Source: Cichorium intybus (lineage: Eukaryota; Streptophyta; Magnoliopsida; Asterales; Asteraceae). From it: a stretch of 64,000 nucleotides of DNA. Positions 23,142 through 35,160 of the stretch are shown piece after piece. The notes under the pieces are model-generated. The model was not told the DNA's origin, did not search any database, and saw nothing but the letters and a program-made list of their open reading frames with translations. Within the stretch, counting starts at the first letter, position 1; each line of letters begins with the position of its first letter. Location of the stretch: NCBI GenBank assembly GCA_023525715.1, contig CM042016.1, positions 80,025,382 to 80,089,381 on the forward strand, given 5' to 3'. The position numbers and the translations under genes were made by a program.

Positions 23142-24221
23142 TGTTGGAAATCCATGTTCATGTTATGATTTTCAAAAACTTGAAGTAACAACGGAAGCAT
23201 AAAATCATGAACACAAATTTCACTTCCAAGAGGATCATGCTACATGCATGTAGAGATAAGATGAAGAACAAGCATAGATAAAGTTCAAGATCATAACCTT
23301 TCTTCTTGGACTTGATATGGACGATTTTTGATGGCTAGGAAGCAAGGAAGATTCCCTCTATAGATGAGTCCACCACAAGTATGACCACTTAAGATGATAG
23401 TCTTCAAAAATTGCAAGATGAACACCTTTGATCTTGGAGCTTGAAAACGATTTTGCATGCAATAAGATAGAGTGTTCTTGGTTGATATTCTCACAAGTAT
23501 AAAGATGGGAGAGTAAGCTTAATGGCCGGCCCCTTCTAAGCACAATATAGAAGAGAAAAAGATGCATAAAGTGAAAATAAGAGCTTTGTTACTTTACATG
23601 GTCAAGCCTAGAAAGCTACAAGCATCTTCCCCTTTCTTTATATTAAACAATGACTTACTTTTGGAGCATGGTGTGGGGAAAAGTGGCCGGCCATAAGTGA
23701 GCAAGATAAAAAAATATTTGTCTCCCATTATTATTTATAAACTTGTAAACAAGTTTTTATAAATAATAACTCTTTATACCCATGTATGATGGAACAACAT
23801 TTGCATCATCCTTACATACATGAACTCCTTTAAGCATGCATTTTATGATGCAAATATATATTTACAATATATATTACATCTTAATCTAATTTACTATTTA
23901 AATTAAATTAATACACATAAAAGGGGTTTACATATAATTCAATTAAATTATTTAACAACTTAAACAATTTAATTGACATATATGATCAATTCATCACATA
24001 TGAATTCTTAATCAACCATTAATATTGGAGCTATTATTCTTTACCTCAAATAATAATAATTTACAAGATTAAATTGCAAGTTTAGTATCATTTGATGTTA
24101 AATCAAATTTAACATTCTAAATGATCAATTGGTGTCATACTTGTTGTTGGTGTGACCCTATAGGATCATGTGTTATTAGTAATATCATTTTATGATCATC
24201 CTTGGGCATATAGAACTAACA
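23142..24221 (-). repeat. 5' LTR of Copia-3
   Basis: The LTR is 1080 bp and differs from 15352-16431 by 11 substitutions, counted by eye over the full length. The right edge ends CTAACA and is followed by the GCATT target copy. Confidence 0.95.
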
Positions 24222-24226
24222 GCATT

Positions 24227-25064
24227 ACCAATCACTACCTTTGATACAGACTTCACTCTTCTTTTTGATCCACCTGTAAGGGCTGTGGACTCAGAAGCTA
24301 GGGCACCAGATAACAATGTGTCCGAACTGTCCAAGCTCACAGATGTGCCTAATGAATCTTCAACAAGCAGCGTACAAAGACCATCTTCGGTTGAGGGGGA
24401 GCCATCCAACAGAAGTTTTGGGAATGCTAGTTTTGAGGAGGAGCAAAACATCACAAGTCCAACATTGCCCCCACATGAAATCTCTCATATCATGTCCCTA
24501 TACCCATCAGTCCAGGGGGAGCCAGAGATTTCTAGTCCGAATTCAACAACTCCAGTCACTTCTGATAAACGCACCACATCCTCTACACCAACTGCTGTCG
24601 AAAAGGAGAACACTCTAAACTCATCTTCACAATTACACACACCACAAACAAATGTCACTAATTCAAACACTCATTTAATAACGGATGATTTTCCATCCAC
24701 TTCGGGATATCCCTCAAATATTGAGGAAATTGGTTCTGAAGGACCACCTGAATTTGATCCAAACTATCCTCCCTTGGACAAATGGACGAAAAATCATCCC
24801 TCATCACTTGTCATCAGTAATATTCATGATAAAGTCTTGACTCGTCTACAACTACACCAAAAACAACTTGATTTAAACAAAACTTCGGAGTTGTGTATGC
24901 TCAATGTTTTTATCTCAGAGGTCGAACCTAAGAACGTTAAGGATGCATTTGATCACCCTGATTGTATTGAAGCTATGCAATTGGAATTAGAGGAATTTGA
25001 AAGAAACAAAGTTTGGAGGCTAATTCCAAAACCTGCAAATGCTTCAATCGTTGGTCTAAAATAG
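24227..25064 (+). CDS. Sire-2 integrase-RT linker
   Basis: This continues the Sire-2 pol frame after Copia-3. A Ser/Thr/Pro-rich linker includes two AGGGGGAGCC words (about 24396 and 24515) that resemble polypurine tracts. From about 24950 the RT N-terminal region begins (DCIEAMQLELEEFERNKVW). The frame ends at TAG 25062, which looks like a changed tryptophan codon, because the RT continues directly after it. Confidence 0.7.
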
Positions 25065-26400
25065 GTGTTTAGAAATAAATTAGACACCGAATGCAATATT
25101 GTTCGGAACAAAGCAAGGCTAGTTGTCAAAGGTTATTGTCAACATGAAGGGATTGACTATGAAGAGACATTTGCTCTTGTTGCCAGACTCGAATCATTTT
25201 GGATATTTTTGGCTTATGCTACACACAAAAACTTTGATGTCTATCAAATGGATGTCAAATGTGCTTTTTTGAATGGTGATCTCGAGGAAACTGTATTTGT
25301 TGAACAACCACCTAGCTTCGTAGACAAAGACAATCCCAACCACTGCTATGTGCTAGATAAAGATGTCTATGGTTTAAAACAATCATTAAGGCTTGGTATG
25401 AGACCTTGACAAAGTTTTTAAAGGAATCAAACTTCAAACAGGGTTCAGTGGATCCAACTCTTTTTTAGAAAGAAAGTTGGGTCTCACCTAATGTTAGTCC
25501 AAATTTATGTGGATGACTTTGAAAAACTAATGAAAAGAAAATTTCAGATGAGTATGATGGGAAATATTAACTTCTTTCTTGGATTACAAATAAAACAATC
25601 TAAGGAGGGGATCTTTATCAATCAACAAAAGTATACGAAGAGTTTGCTCGAATGCTTCGGAATGACTAACTGTTCCAAAGAAAAAGTTCCATTACCTGTA
25701 GGTACAATGTTAAATCCATCATTCAACAAACCGAAGACTGACATCCAGACGTACAGAAGCATGCTTAGATCATTGCTTTATCTCACAGCCAATCGACCAG
25801 ATATCATGTTTGTAGTTTGCAATTGTGCAAGAAATCAAGCTGACCCACGCGAACCTCATCTGGCTGTGATTAAAACAATTTTTCGTTATCTTCACAACAC
25901 TCCTGCTTATGGCTTATGGTACCCAGCAAACTCAGGCTTCTACATACAAGCTTATTCAGACTCAGATCTAGGTGGATGCTCTATTGACCGCAAGAGCACT
26001 TCGGGGGGTTGCCAATTTCTTGATGGAAAACTAATCAGCTGGAAATCCAAGAAGCAAACTTGTGTCTCTATCTCCACAACTGAAGCAGAGTATGTAGCAG
26101 CTGTAGCTTGCACTTCACAAATCATTTGGATTCAAAGCCAACTAAAATATTATGCCATTAACATTAGGAAAATACCTTTGTTCTGTGATTCACAAGGTGC
26201 CATTTGCATATGTCACAATCATGTTCAACATTCTTCACTATCACTTCATCAAAAGTTATGTTGAGGAGGGGAATATTGAGGTGCACTTTGTTCACACAAC
26301 CGAACAGTTGGCAGACATCTTCACAAAGGCTTTGAATGAAGAGGCATTTACACGAATCGTTCGAGGACTTGGAATGATTAATGAATCCACTCTACAATAA
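25065..26400 (+). pseudogene. Sire-2 reverse transcriptase and RNase H (broken)
   Basis: The RT reads FRNKLDTECNIVRNKARL and YQMDVKCAFLNGDLEE in one frame to about 25385, then shifts. It resumes at 25491 with QIYVDD, after which about 15 residues present in Sire-1 are missing, with no loss of frame. LGLQIKQSKEGIFI, PDIMF and DRKSTSGG (RNase H) follow. A second frame change near 26245 removes part of the RNase H end, and the frame closes at 26400 (TEQLADIFTKAL). The intact YVDD contrasts with YVYD in Sire-1. Confidence 0.8.
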
Positions 26401-28377
26401 ATCTCATATTTGCTCTTTCTTTCCTTAGTCTTTTTAATTGCAAAATAAAAGTTCATGACATTCTGCAGCACTCCGAAGACCTTTAACACTTTGGAGCTCA
26501 TCAGAACAAAACATAATGATACTCCGCAGCACTCTGAAGCATTTTGACGCTTCGGAGCACCTCGGAACAGACTTTTTGAGTTAATAAAATTTCACAAATG
26601 TCAAAATTCTTTGAAACAACCTTTGCCTTTGCATCACAATGATAAACATTCTCACAATAAAAGGTTTTTTCATAAAAATATCAAAAACAAAAATGATTTG
26701 TAAAACCTCGAAAGCTCACAACACAAATTTTCATGCATAAATGACCAAGTTTGACCTTCTTTCATGAATTAACCGATTAAAGGACAAAATTTTGATTTTA
26801 GATTCTGATAATCATACCTTAATGCACTAAAAGGTATTTGGGAATCGACTTGAAACATTGGTAAGAAAATAGACTTTGGAGTGAGGTTAAGGCTGTTTTA
26901 CCGATCGAAGTCTTGTTTAATTCTGATATCCACAACATATTGTATATCTCTAGGCTCCCTATTGAACTTAACTCGCTTCAACACCAAACTAATCAAGTAG
27001 CCTAAAAACTACTCATGTGTTTCGAAGTTTTCTTCAAAAATAATACTGATATCGTCTGATAAGCAAATTTAAAAATCTTTTCACTATTGTCTCAAAATTG
27101 AACTAAATGAAGCTTTTCAAACACAAAGGATTGTACTAAAAAAACAAAAGCACCATAAAAGGTAATCAAATGATGAAATTTTGACTCTTCTGATATGAAA
27201 CTCCAAACGGCAAAGATTTGCTTCAAAAATGAAATTGAAAAACCCAAAAAGAAAAAGAAAAATTCAAAATGTCAAAAGAATCAAAGACAACAAACAAGTA
27301 AAAAGATAATCAAGGGAGTGAAAAATAAAGATAAATCAGCACTCAAAGGCTTATTCCTCTATTTTAAATGACAATACAAGGAACTTTTATAACATAGTCG
27401 AGTACCATGTAGAGAATATGAACATTTCAAGTAATCTATCTTAAATGGTAATGTTGGGGTGGTGTACAAAGCTCAAAGGCTTGTTATCAGAGAATAGTAT
27501 CCAAACACCTCATCTGATGAAATGGAATAAATTTTTCAAAAGGATTTTCAAAGTCAATCCAAATTCTTAAACTTCTTCCGATGCTCAATTCAAATGTGAA
27601 ACCTTTCTAAATCTCAATACAATGGATGTCACTATTATTTGATATGAAAAATTTGAGTCACAAAAGAGGAATTAAAACTTCTTTCTAAATGCGAAATTAA
27701 GTTCATCTCGGGGTGGTTAGACTTATGCATTCATGGCTGATGTTTAATCAAACAGGCTTCGGAATGAAAAACGGACTTCTAACATGATTCGAATGATTCT
27801 GAACATTAACTTGTTAAATCTTCATTTCACAATATTCAGGCAAGTCAAGGTTAAAAGTCATAATGCATCTCTAAAAATAAAACAAATTTTCAGGAAATTG
27901 CAAAACAAGATTTTCAAGAAAAACAAAGGAACAATGTTAAAAGAAAAGCGATGGACTTCGAAGTATTGATAAACACTTCACAACAAAATTTCTTATCCGA
28001 AGTGCCATCAACACCCTTCGGGGTAGCTGATAACACTTGCTCAATTTTTATACTCTGAAGGATACACATAACAGTTACATATATCCTTGTTGATCCAAAG
28101 TCAATTAAATGTTCAAATGATTTTCACATTTATGATATCCATAGAGACAAACATTCTTTTAAAATAAATGAACGTTAGTGAACAGCTGTCACACAGAAAA
28201 TCAAGGATAATCATAACAAAAAGATCGTGTGAATATGGCGGTTCAATTTTAAATAATCATGACTGACAGGTGGACGGTTCCTTCTTTGCAGAGATAGTGG
28301 GACGGATAGATGCTGAGGTGTCATATTCTTAGTGGACCATTTCAAACGCACATTAAATGGCCTTGGGACCACGAATA
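26401..28377 (+). other. Sire-2 spacer between pol and env-like region
   Basis: About 2 kb, AT-rich, with no believable gene. It holds the 61-bp-period repeat at 26462-26571 and scattered CCGAAG and CTTCGGA words. The last 150 bp change to a promoter-like composition. Confidence 0.6.
26462..26571 (+). repeat. Two-copy repeat (period 61 bp), each with an inner inverted repeat
   Basis: Unit 1 (26462-26511) and unit 2 (26523-26571) share the plan GCAGCACTC-GAAG, then a spacer, then TTCGGAG or TTTGGAG, then GAACA. In unit 2 the arms CTCTGAAG and CTTCGGAG can pair with one mismatch. Palindromic non-coding repeats are a reported Sirevirus trait. Confidence 0.6.
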
Positions 28378-28388
28378 CTATATATACC
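28378..28388 (+). promoter_or_regulatory. TATA-like box ahead of the Sire-2 env-like region
   Basis: CTATATATACC is followed by a C/T-rich stretch (CACGCCCCATCAGTTCACC) and, 107 bases on, by the likely ATG at 28496. This layout is that of a plant core promoter with a short 5' UTR. Inferred only from sequence. Confidence 0.5.
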
Positions 28389-28495
28389 TCACGCCCCATC
28401 AGTTCACCTCTTTACGCGATCAAATCTCTCGAACTTGCTCTGCAAAAATTATCTCTAAAACCTTATCACACTTCATATTCTTCTTCCGATCAACA

Positions 28496-31400
28496 ATGGC
28501 GACTAAAGGATCTTCATAGAACACAGAGGCAATTTCTATTCCAGTGCTTAAAAACCAGTCTGCGAATCTGTATCTTTGCACTGATCTCAAACTCTACCCA
28601 CAACCGATTGTTGCTCTCGTTGAATGTATGAAACAATCGATCCTTGGTCACACACTGACCTATACACCTTCCATTCCTGCTACATTGGTTCACAGAGCCC
28701 ACTACACATACAATGCTCTATTCGACACAAAAAACAACGTCAAATCAGTGTTCTATGAGGCCATCGACTTAAATAGCAAACCCAAGAAGGTACAACCGAC
28801 GAAGGAAAATTTTACCGCATCCCTTCACCTTCCAATCTACAATTCCAAAGAAATGGTTATGCCAACTACTGAACAGATGTTGGATATGTTCAACACCATG
28901 GGATACGAGCCACAACTGACTAGCATCAGTTTGTTTAGGAAAAGACAACTTCCAGACTTATGGAAATTCTTCTTTGGCATCTTCTTGAGATGTCTTTCTG
29001 GTAGAACCTCTAGTCAAGACTCAGCGAGTCAGTCCTTCTTGACTATGCTGTATGATATATACTATGACATCAAGGTGGATTATGTTTCCATTCTGTGGGT
29101 TGACTTCTGTTCTCACATCAACCACTCTCTAAAGGGGACTGAGATTTCGAACACCAAGTTCTGGGCTATGGTGGTTCATGATTGTTACCAAAAGATTAAT
29201 TTTGTATACGATCCTAATGTTGTAGAAATGAGGTACACTTATATTACCGTTCCTGCTTTAGATGATAGTTTAGTTGGTTTTTGTGCTCAAATACCTCCAG
29301 AGATGCTACAATTGGCATCAATGGACTGTGATGAGGTTAACACATATCAAAATACACTTCTTGTTCCCTATCCCATTCGAGAAAACACACCAGCTACACC
29401 AACTAAAGCACCTTCCTAAACCAAAGGAAAAAGAAAGGCAACGGGAGGTCCCAGTGGTCCGAAGCCTGCACGAAAGAAGAACGCTTCGGCACAAACCCCT
29501 CCCAAACGCAAACAAACCAGAAGATCCAAGAAACTTTCAGTGATGGATGAGGCTTCGGAGTCCAACAAATCACCCTCCGAAGACTCTCAGAAAGAACTTG
29601 TGGAAGAACACCAGTCCTCCCCTATTCGTGATACAAGACCACCAACTCCACCACATACAACTATTCCACCACTACCACCTCCAACATCTGCTCTCTTCAC
29701 TGCCACCATTACATCCAAACAAACCTCCACAATCCACACATCCACTTCGGATGTACCACCAACCACATATCCACCAACATCAACCATTCATACCACTAAA
29801 ACACCACCCATCTCTACCACTCAAACCTCCCAACCCATTACTTCATATATATAAAATCCTGCAATTTCAGCCCCTCATCACCACTTCAGAACCCCTGTTG
29901 AACATTTTATCCTCTGGTTTGGATACATCACTTCCTGATCCCTACCATGAAGATTTTGATTTTGAAACCACCATATTGTCTAAACCTCCATCAACTGAGG
30001 ACACCATGGCTGCCTTCCACATGGCGCCAATCACAATTGAAGACAATGATGATGACAACCTGGATGACACTGACTTTATTCTTGGCAAATAATCCAAAAC
30101 TCTCAACTGCAAACTGGATGCTCTTCTCCAGTCCAACACTGGATTCGATCCCTCAAAGAAGCCTATGGCAAGTGTTGAGGAACAAATGGCTGAAGCCCAA
30201 AAAGCCTTGACAGAAAAGATGGGTGAATTAGTCAAGGCTTCGAAGAAACGAATTCTCGATCAACAGATCGAAATTCAACGTATTTTGGAGGGAAAGTTCA
30301 ACACTGCTGGTGAACAAGTAGAAGATAGGCATCGGCTCCTTAACGAGCAAACAGAAAAGATAATAGATGATCTGGTAGAGGGAATGCAGTCCTCAAACTC
30401 CGAAGTGATGAAGGCCTTGACTGACCTTCGAGACGAGACCAAATCCTTCAATTCGCAGTACCAGACGGGCTTTGCAAACACTTATTTGATGCCTACAAAC
30501 GAATTGAAGAGCTGACTGCGAAACAGTCACGTTCTGCAGTAACCGTCTTTGTAAACGAACTCAAAAGAAAAAATGCTGCAATCGCTTTGGATATCGTTGA
30601 CAAACTGAGGAATGCTCTCCAGCCTATGATCAATGTGTCTATGAAAATGGAACGATCAAAGTCGAAGCCCCTGGAAATTGCTTAGGCTGATCCTACGGCT
30701 CAACCCTCACAAGGGGGAGAAACAGAAGCATCAGGGTCACGGTCTCAAGCTTTGGTAACAAAGACCTCCGAACCACAAACAACTTATCAACCCACCACCT
30801 TGGGAAGACCAACCTTCATCCAACCAATCATCTCTAAGGCCGGTACTACCTTCGGAACCATCATAACAATAGAAGCAAGTGGTTCTGGCACCAAGGCTGA
30901 AAATAAACAACTGAGGATTGCTCCTCGAATGGAGCAAATCCATAAGGAAAGAGAGGAAGAATACACCAAGATGCTCAACATTAACAACATTGGCAATGAA
31001 AACCAGACCTGGACTGAGGAATTGATCACAGAAATTGGGTTCAAAGACTTTAGGGTTTTCAACAGGCTTCCTCTCAGAAACTATGATACAAACACCGGCA
31101 TCAACCGTCAACTTGATCTCCCCTACAATCCGAAGACCTTTGCCTTTCTGCACTTTATAAAGAATGTGTCGGATGATCAGTTGACGGCATACAAGAAAAG
31201 GAAAATTACATTCGATACAAAGTTCATACAGGATCCGAACTATGTATGGAATGAAAAGAAGATAGTAAAAATCATCTCCATCAAAGAAGGAGAGGAGTAA
31301 GAAGGATTTCAAAACATTAATTTCTTCGTACTTCGGGGTGTCAATGAAGAGGAGTCAAGATTTACTATAGCAGACTTCCCTATCATGAATCCCACAGATT

Positions 31401-31867
31401 TTATAGTACTTCTTGACCTTTTAAAATTCTCAACCAGAAACGAAGCCGAAAATATGGGGGTCTTTGTACTTGCAAAGAACCATATTGCCTCCTTCTTCCG
31501 AATCTATCTTTTGAGATTTGCCAAGTTTGATATTATGGTGGAAAATCTCATCGGACAGTCCCTTGCACCCCCATCAACTACTATAGAAAACTTTGATCAT
31601 CTGAAGGCTAGGCAGATTATGGAAAAGCCCTGGGGTGTAGTCTTCAAGGGGGTGTCAAGTGACAAAGAAATTGTTGTCACAATTTTTTTTGAAATAGACT
31701 ACAAGGGTCTTTACCCTAATGAATCAATTACCAATGTCTTGGGCTTGGTAAACACCTGCTTTGTAAATCACTGGGAAGAAAAGAAGAAAGTGAGAGAACA
31801 CCTCAACTGGTGGTTGACAGTGAGGTATGCTCTGAAGCAGGCTTACAAGAAACACTACCAAAGATAG
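28496..31867 (+). pseudogene. Sire-2 env-like region (broken)
   Basis: About 1120 codons downstream of pol, where Sireviruses carry an env-like gene of unproven function. The likely start is ATG 28496. A TAG at 28517 follows seven codons later; the frame then runs to TAA at 29417 and reopens to 29854. One frame change leads to 29855-30515, with a stop at 30090. A second leads to 30516-31867, with stops near 30684, 31298 and at the end. The order is a globular N-part (LWKFFFGIFLRCLSGRTSSQD), a Thr/Pro-rich stretch near 29630-29850, a coiled coil at about 30165-30400, and a C-terminal part of about 370 residues. No convincing signal peptide or membrane segment was seen, so a role in entry is not supported. 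Lesions are described only. Confidence 0.65.
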
Positions 31868-31885
31868 GCTTTGGATGCACTTCAC

Positions 31886-31899
31886 ACAAAGGGGGAGAT
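31886..31899 (+). other. Polypurine tract of Sire-2
   Basis: ACAAAGGGGGAGAT directly precedes the 3' LTR. Similar GGGGGAGA words occur upstream (about 30711 inside the env-like region) and might be extra priming sites. Confidence 0.8.
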
Positions 31900-32364
31900 T
31901 GTTGAGTTATATTTGTGATGAAGTGCCACTCAATCCGAAGACCTAAGTTTTGTTAAGAAGACCCCGAAGCATAAAGACTCCAAAGTGTTTAAGCATGGAG
32001 GATCCGAAGGCTTCATTCAAGTAACAACCTTTTGGTGCACGCGTGTCTGCTGTTACATGGTGCATGAATCTTCTATCCTATTGGTTAGTATACTGATAGG
32101 ATATTCTCTGTAATGATTTGTACTATGCGTATCACTGATCACATATAAATATCAGTGATACCATACCGTGTCGGGCGTGAGATTTGTATCTTCCCCATTG
32201 TAAAACCCTAATCAATCAATCATAGCATTCAGCACATGTTATCCAATTCCACTATGTTCTTTACTGTTCTTACTTGTATTTTACTGTGTGAATTGCTTAG
32301 TACAATATATCTTGATAGAATATTAGTCATATCTCATTGTTTTGATCAATTTCAACACCCAACA
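31900..32364 (+). repeat. 3' LTR of Sire-2
   Basis: The LTR is 465 bp. It aligns to 9935-10391 with about 21 substitutions, one small indel and a 10 bp insertion near its end. It keeps the TATA-box inverted repeat at 32129-32161. Confidence 0.9.
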
Positions 32365-32369
32365 CATCT

Positions 32370-33201
32370 GAAGTCGTTTGTTGATAATTGATCGGTTTTG
32401 AACAAAACATGTTGTTGCTATGGCTTCTGTCCAGAAGGATAGTGGAAGGTTTGCAAAGTTCAGCATTGATCGGGCTGCTTCAACTAGGGTTCTGTTTCTT
32501 CTTTCTACCACACCATTTTGTTGAGGTGTATAAGGAGCTGAGAAGTTGTGCTCGATTCCTTTTGAGGTTAGGAACTCCTCGAGTTGTCGGTTGCTGAACT
32601 CAGTTCCATTATCACTTCGGATTCTTCTTACTGGTAGTTGAACCTTGAGCTCAATTGATACAATGAAATTTCGGAGCTCCAAGAAAGTGTCAGATTTTAA
32701 CCTTAATAAAAACACCTATGTAAAGCGGGTGAAATCATCGACAATAACCAGAATATACTTTTTGTGGTTCAGACATGCAACTGTTGAAGGGCCACAAAGA
32801 TCAATATGGTGAAGTTCTAGAGGATGGGAGATGCTTGAATTAGAAATTGCCTTGTGAGGTTTCTTCTTTTGTTTGCCCAGTGCACATGCTACACATAGAT
32901 ATTCCTTGTCGAATTTCAGAAATGGAATTCCTCTGACCATCTCTCCAGTCACTAACTAATTCATGTATCGAAAGTTCAGATGTGCTAACTTCCGATGCCA
33001 GAGCCAACTAATTTCGGAATGTGCCATCGAGAGTAGACACAATCTAGGCGTTCCGATGAATAAAGAGATGTCAAGAGGAAACATATTGATATGTCTCGGA
33101 GAATTCACTAAGCATCTGTCTCGGGTACCAGTCATGATGTAGCTGAACTCATTATCAAATTCTACCCGGAGACCTGTACTGGCCAGTTGTCCTACGCTCA
33201 C
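32370..33201 (-). pseudogene. Sire-1 integrase core and pre-integrase zinc region (broken)
   Basis: On the minus strand, 33201-32956 gives SVGQLAS to SWLWHRKLAHLNF (pre-integrase histidines). 32952-32716 gives CALGKQKKKPH and HIDLCGPS, and 32715-32370 gives RRIRSDNGTEF and YTPQQNGVVERRNR. A stop near 32954 and another near 32716 split it. The last residues of the open frame below 32370 come from the Sire-2 LTR and are not Sire-1 protein. Confidence 0.8.
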
Positions 33202-33430
33202 AAGATTGTGCTTAAGACCAAGATCGTAGGCAACTTTCTGAATGGTGAAGTTTCCGTTTGTTAATACCCCCTATCCTTTGATGATTCCATTTGCATCGTT
33301 TCCAAATGTTACGTATCCTCCATGATTAACTTCTCGATAGTCCCTCAAAAACTCCAATCTCCCAGTCATGTGCATTGAGCAAGCACTGTCAATTAGCCAT
33401 TCATCATCTTGCTCTTCTGCACTGAAAGCC
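33202..33430 (-). pseudogene. Sire-1 protease (active-site motif altered)
   Basis: The minus strand reads WLIDSACSMHMTGRLEF. The catalytic triplet is DSA (33382-33390) where the family has DSG, so the flap-facing glycine is lost. Sire-2 keeps DSG at the same place. A stop follows about 50 residues on. Confidence 0.65.
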
Positions 33431-33437
33431 TGAAAAT

Positions 33438-35160
33438 TTACACAGTTAGTTTAGGTACCCAAACTTGCTTGGGGCTAATGGTTTTTGTAGACTTGGGAGA
33501 TTTGTTCATAATTGTCCTATTCTGGGAAGTTTCAACTTCTGAGACATGAATGATTGAGTCAGAAGATTTGAGTTCAGAAGGTGATGTCTTTATAACCCAT
33601 TTTTGGACAATTCTTTTTCGAGATTTATGAAAGAGATTGTGGTCGTGATGGTTGAAAGTTTTAGTAGAGGATGATTTTGAAAGATGTTTGAAACAATGAC
33701 CGCAGGTATTATTTTGTTGTCTTTTCAAGATTTTCGGAACCTGTTGAAAAATTTCAGAGTTTTTCTTCTGCGGAATGTTTAAAATAGTTTTCCCTTTTTG
33801 CAAATTGTTGTTTTTTATTTCAAAAACATTTCATTGTTGATTGTTTTTGTGGTTTCTGAGAAGTTGATCTTTGATTTGTTTGACTCAGAAATATGTCTTC
33901 GTGTGACTGAGGAAATAGACTTTGCTATTTTCGCAATGTATGCAAATTTGGGAAATTCCGAATGATAATCTAAACAGTTAGTAAATTGACGATAGTGAAT
34001 TCATTTAGAGTTTGGAGTCGGAAGTAACCCTTTGTAGATGTACCTATGTGGTGCCGAAGGAGCAGGTTTCGGAGTATGATTTGGAGTGATAAAAATTTAT
34101 TGGGTGTTTGATTTTCTTTGATTGTAAGAATGATTTTGGTGTTCAAATCTTGCATGGGATCGAGGAGATCGGATATCTTTTTGATTTAAAGTTGGTTTTA
34201 CCCCATTGTTTGTTAAGTTTTGTCCCTTGCCTTTTTGAAAAATTATTCTAGGTGAAGAGTCAGATAAAGAATCATTTAAAGAGTCTGACTCTTCCTGATT
34301 AACTTTAAGTTTTTCGATAGAAGTGTTTGTTTCCGATTTTGAAGTTTCTAAAGGATTATGTTGTAACACATCTACATATGATTTGGTGTCTGATCTGAAT
34401 GGTTCAGCACTCATTTTAGATGTATTATCAACATTGGGACTTTTGATTGTGATTTTTGTTAAAGTTGGTTCTGATGATAATTTTTGTTGGACATTTCTCC
34501 ATCTTATTTTCTTCGTCAATAACTTCTTCTTCTGAATCTTCCGAGTTGTTTATACAAAGATTGAATTCTTCAGTAACGCAGTTACTTTGTAGGTTTGAGA
34601 AGAATGAACTTTGTTGAGATGTTGAGGGAGAATCTTTTGGGACCAAAGTCAGATGTCTGGGCACAAAAGGGACCGAAGTCGTTAACAGCTTACTGTTTTC
34701 CATAGTGCCGGCTTCCAAAAAATAAGAAAAAGGAATTTTAGCTCCTTTCGATAATTCTGAGATGGCAATCTCTGAGTCAGCTAAGGGAGTTTCGGATAAG
34801 TTCTTGGTCAGGTCCTCATCGTGCATATCATCAAACTCGTTTGATGGGTATTTAAAGAAAGGGCTTTGTTTGTTATAGACAGGATAATTTTTGTTTTTCG
34901 CTTTTCTTGCCCATCCCCAATTAAAAGTATTATCAGAAGTGTTTGTATTCACAGGAGATTTGAAAACTTCAATTGCATAGTACAACTGATCTATTAATTT
35001 GTTAAGTCTTACATTATCGCTACGGGATATATCCCTCTGCGAAGTCAAAAGCTGATTTGAATTTTCTAACAAAATTCTAGAAGTCTGTTCTATTTTCAAA
35101 TCAACAGTAAGCTTATCACAAAATAGTTTTCTATCCTCTAGTCTATTCTTCAACTTTAAC
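33438..35160 (-). pseudogene. Sire-1 gag-protease linker
   Basis: Open pieces at 33438-33803, 34097-34519 and 34428-35162 lie in shifting frames. The region is Ser/Lys/Asn-rich, with a coiled-coil-like start at 35160 (LKNRLEDRKLFCDKL). A short CGHCFKH motif lies near 33690, and KQVWVPK just before the protease, as in Sire-2. The role is unknown. Confidence 0.5.

Larger units (their letters stand above)
15352..24221 (-). mobile_element. Copia-3: complete young Tork-like Ty1-copia element
   Basis: An 8870 bp element with two 1080 bp LTRs that differ by 11 substitutions and no indels. It is flanked by perfect target-site copies GCATT (15347-15351 and 24222-24226) inside the Sire-2 pol. On the minus strand the order is 5' LTR, PBS, 1.9 kb leader, gag, protease, integrase, RT, RNase H, 0.8 kb non-coding, PPT, 3' LTR. 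The lesions seen are few: ATA in place of the likely start ATG, one base lost in gag, one stop before the RNase H end, and an altered RNase H residue. At a commonly used plant rate of about 1.3e-8 per site per year the divergence implies roughly 0.4 million years; this is only a rule-of-thumb estimate. Confidence 0.95.
9935..32364 (+). mobile_element. Sire-2: SIRE-type (Sirevirus) element with env-like region, interrupted by Copia-3
   Basis: LTRs of 457 and 465 bp (9935-10391 and 31900-32364) are flanked by perfect target-site copies CATCT (9930-9934 and 32365-32369). The insertion is in the integrase gene of Sire-1. Without Copia-3 and one target copy, the element is about 13.6 kb. The order is LTR, PBS, gag, long linker, protease, integrase, RT, RNase H, 2.1 kb spacer, env-like region, PPT, LTR. 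That order and the downstream env-like region define Sireviruses. The LTRs differ at about 21 of some 455 positions plus two small indels, so it is clearly older than Copia-3, as the nesting requires. Confidence 0.9.

Noticed and set aside
32323..32369. C-terminal residues of the Sire-1 integrase frame
   Set aside because: They are encoded by the Sire-2 LTR end, so they are not part of the Sire-1 protein.
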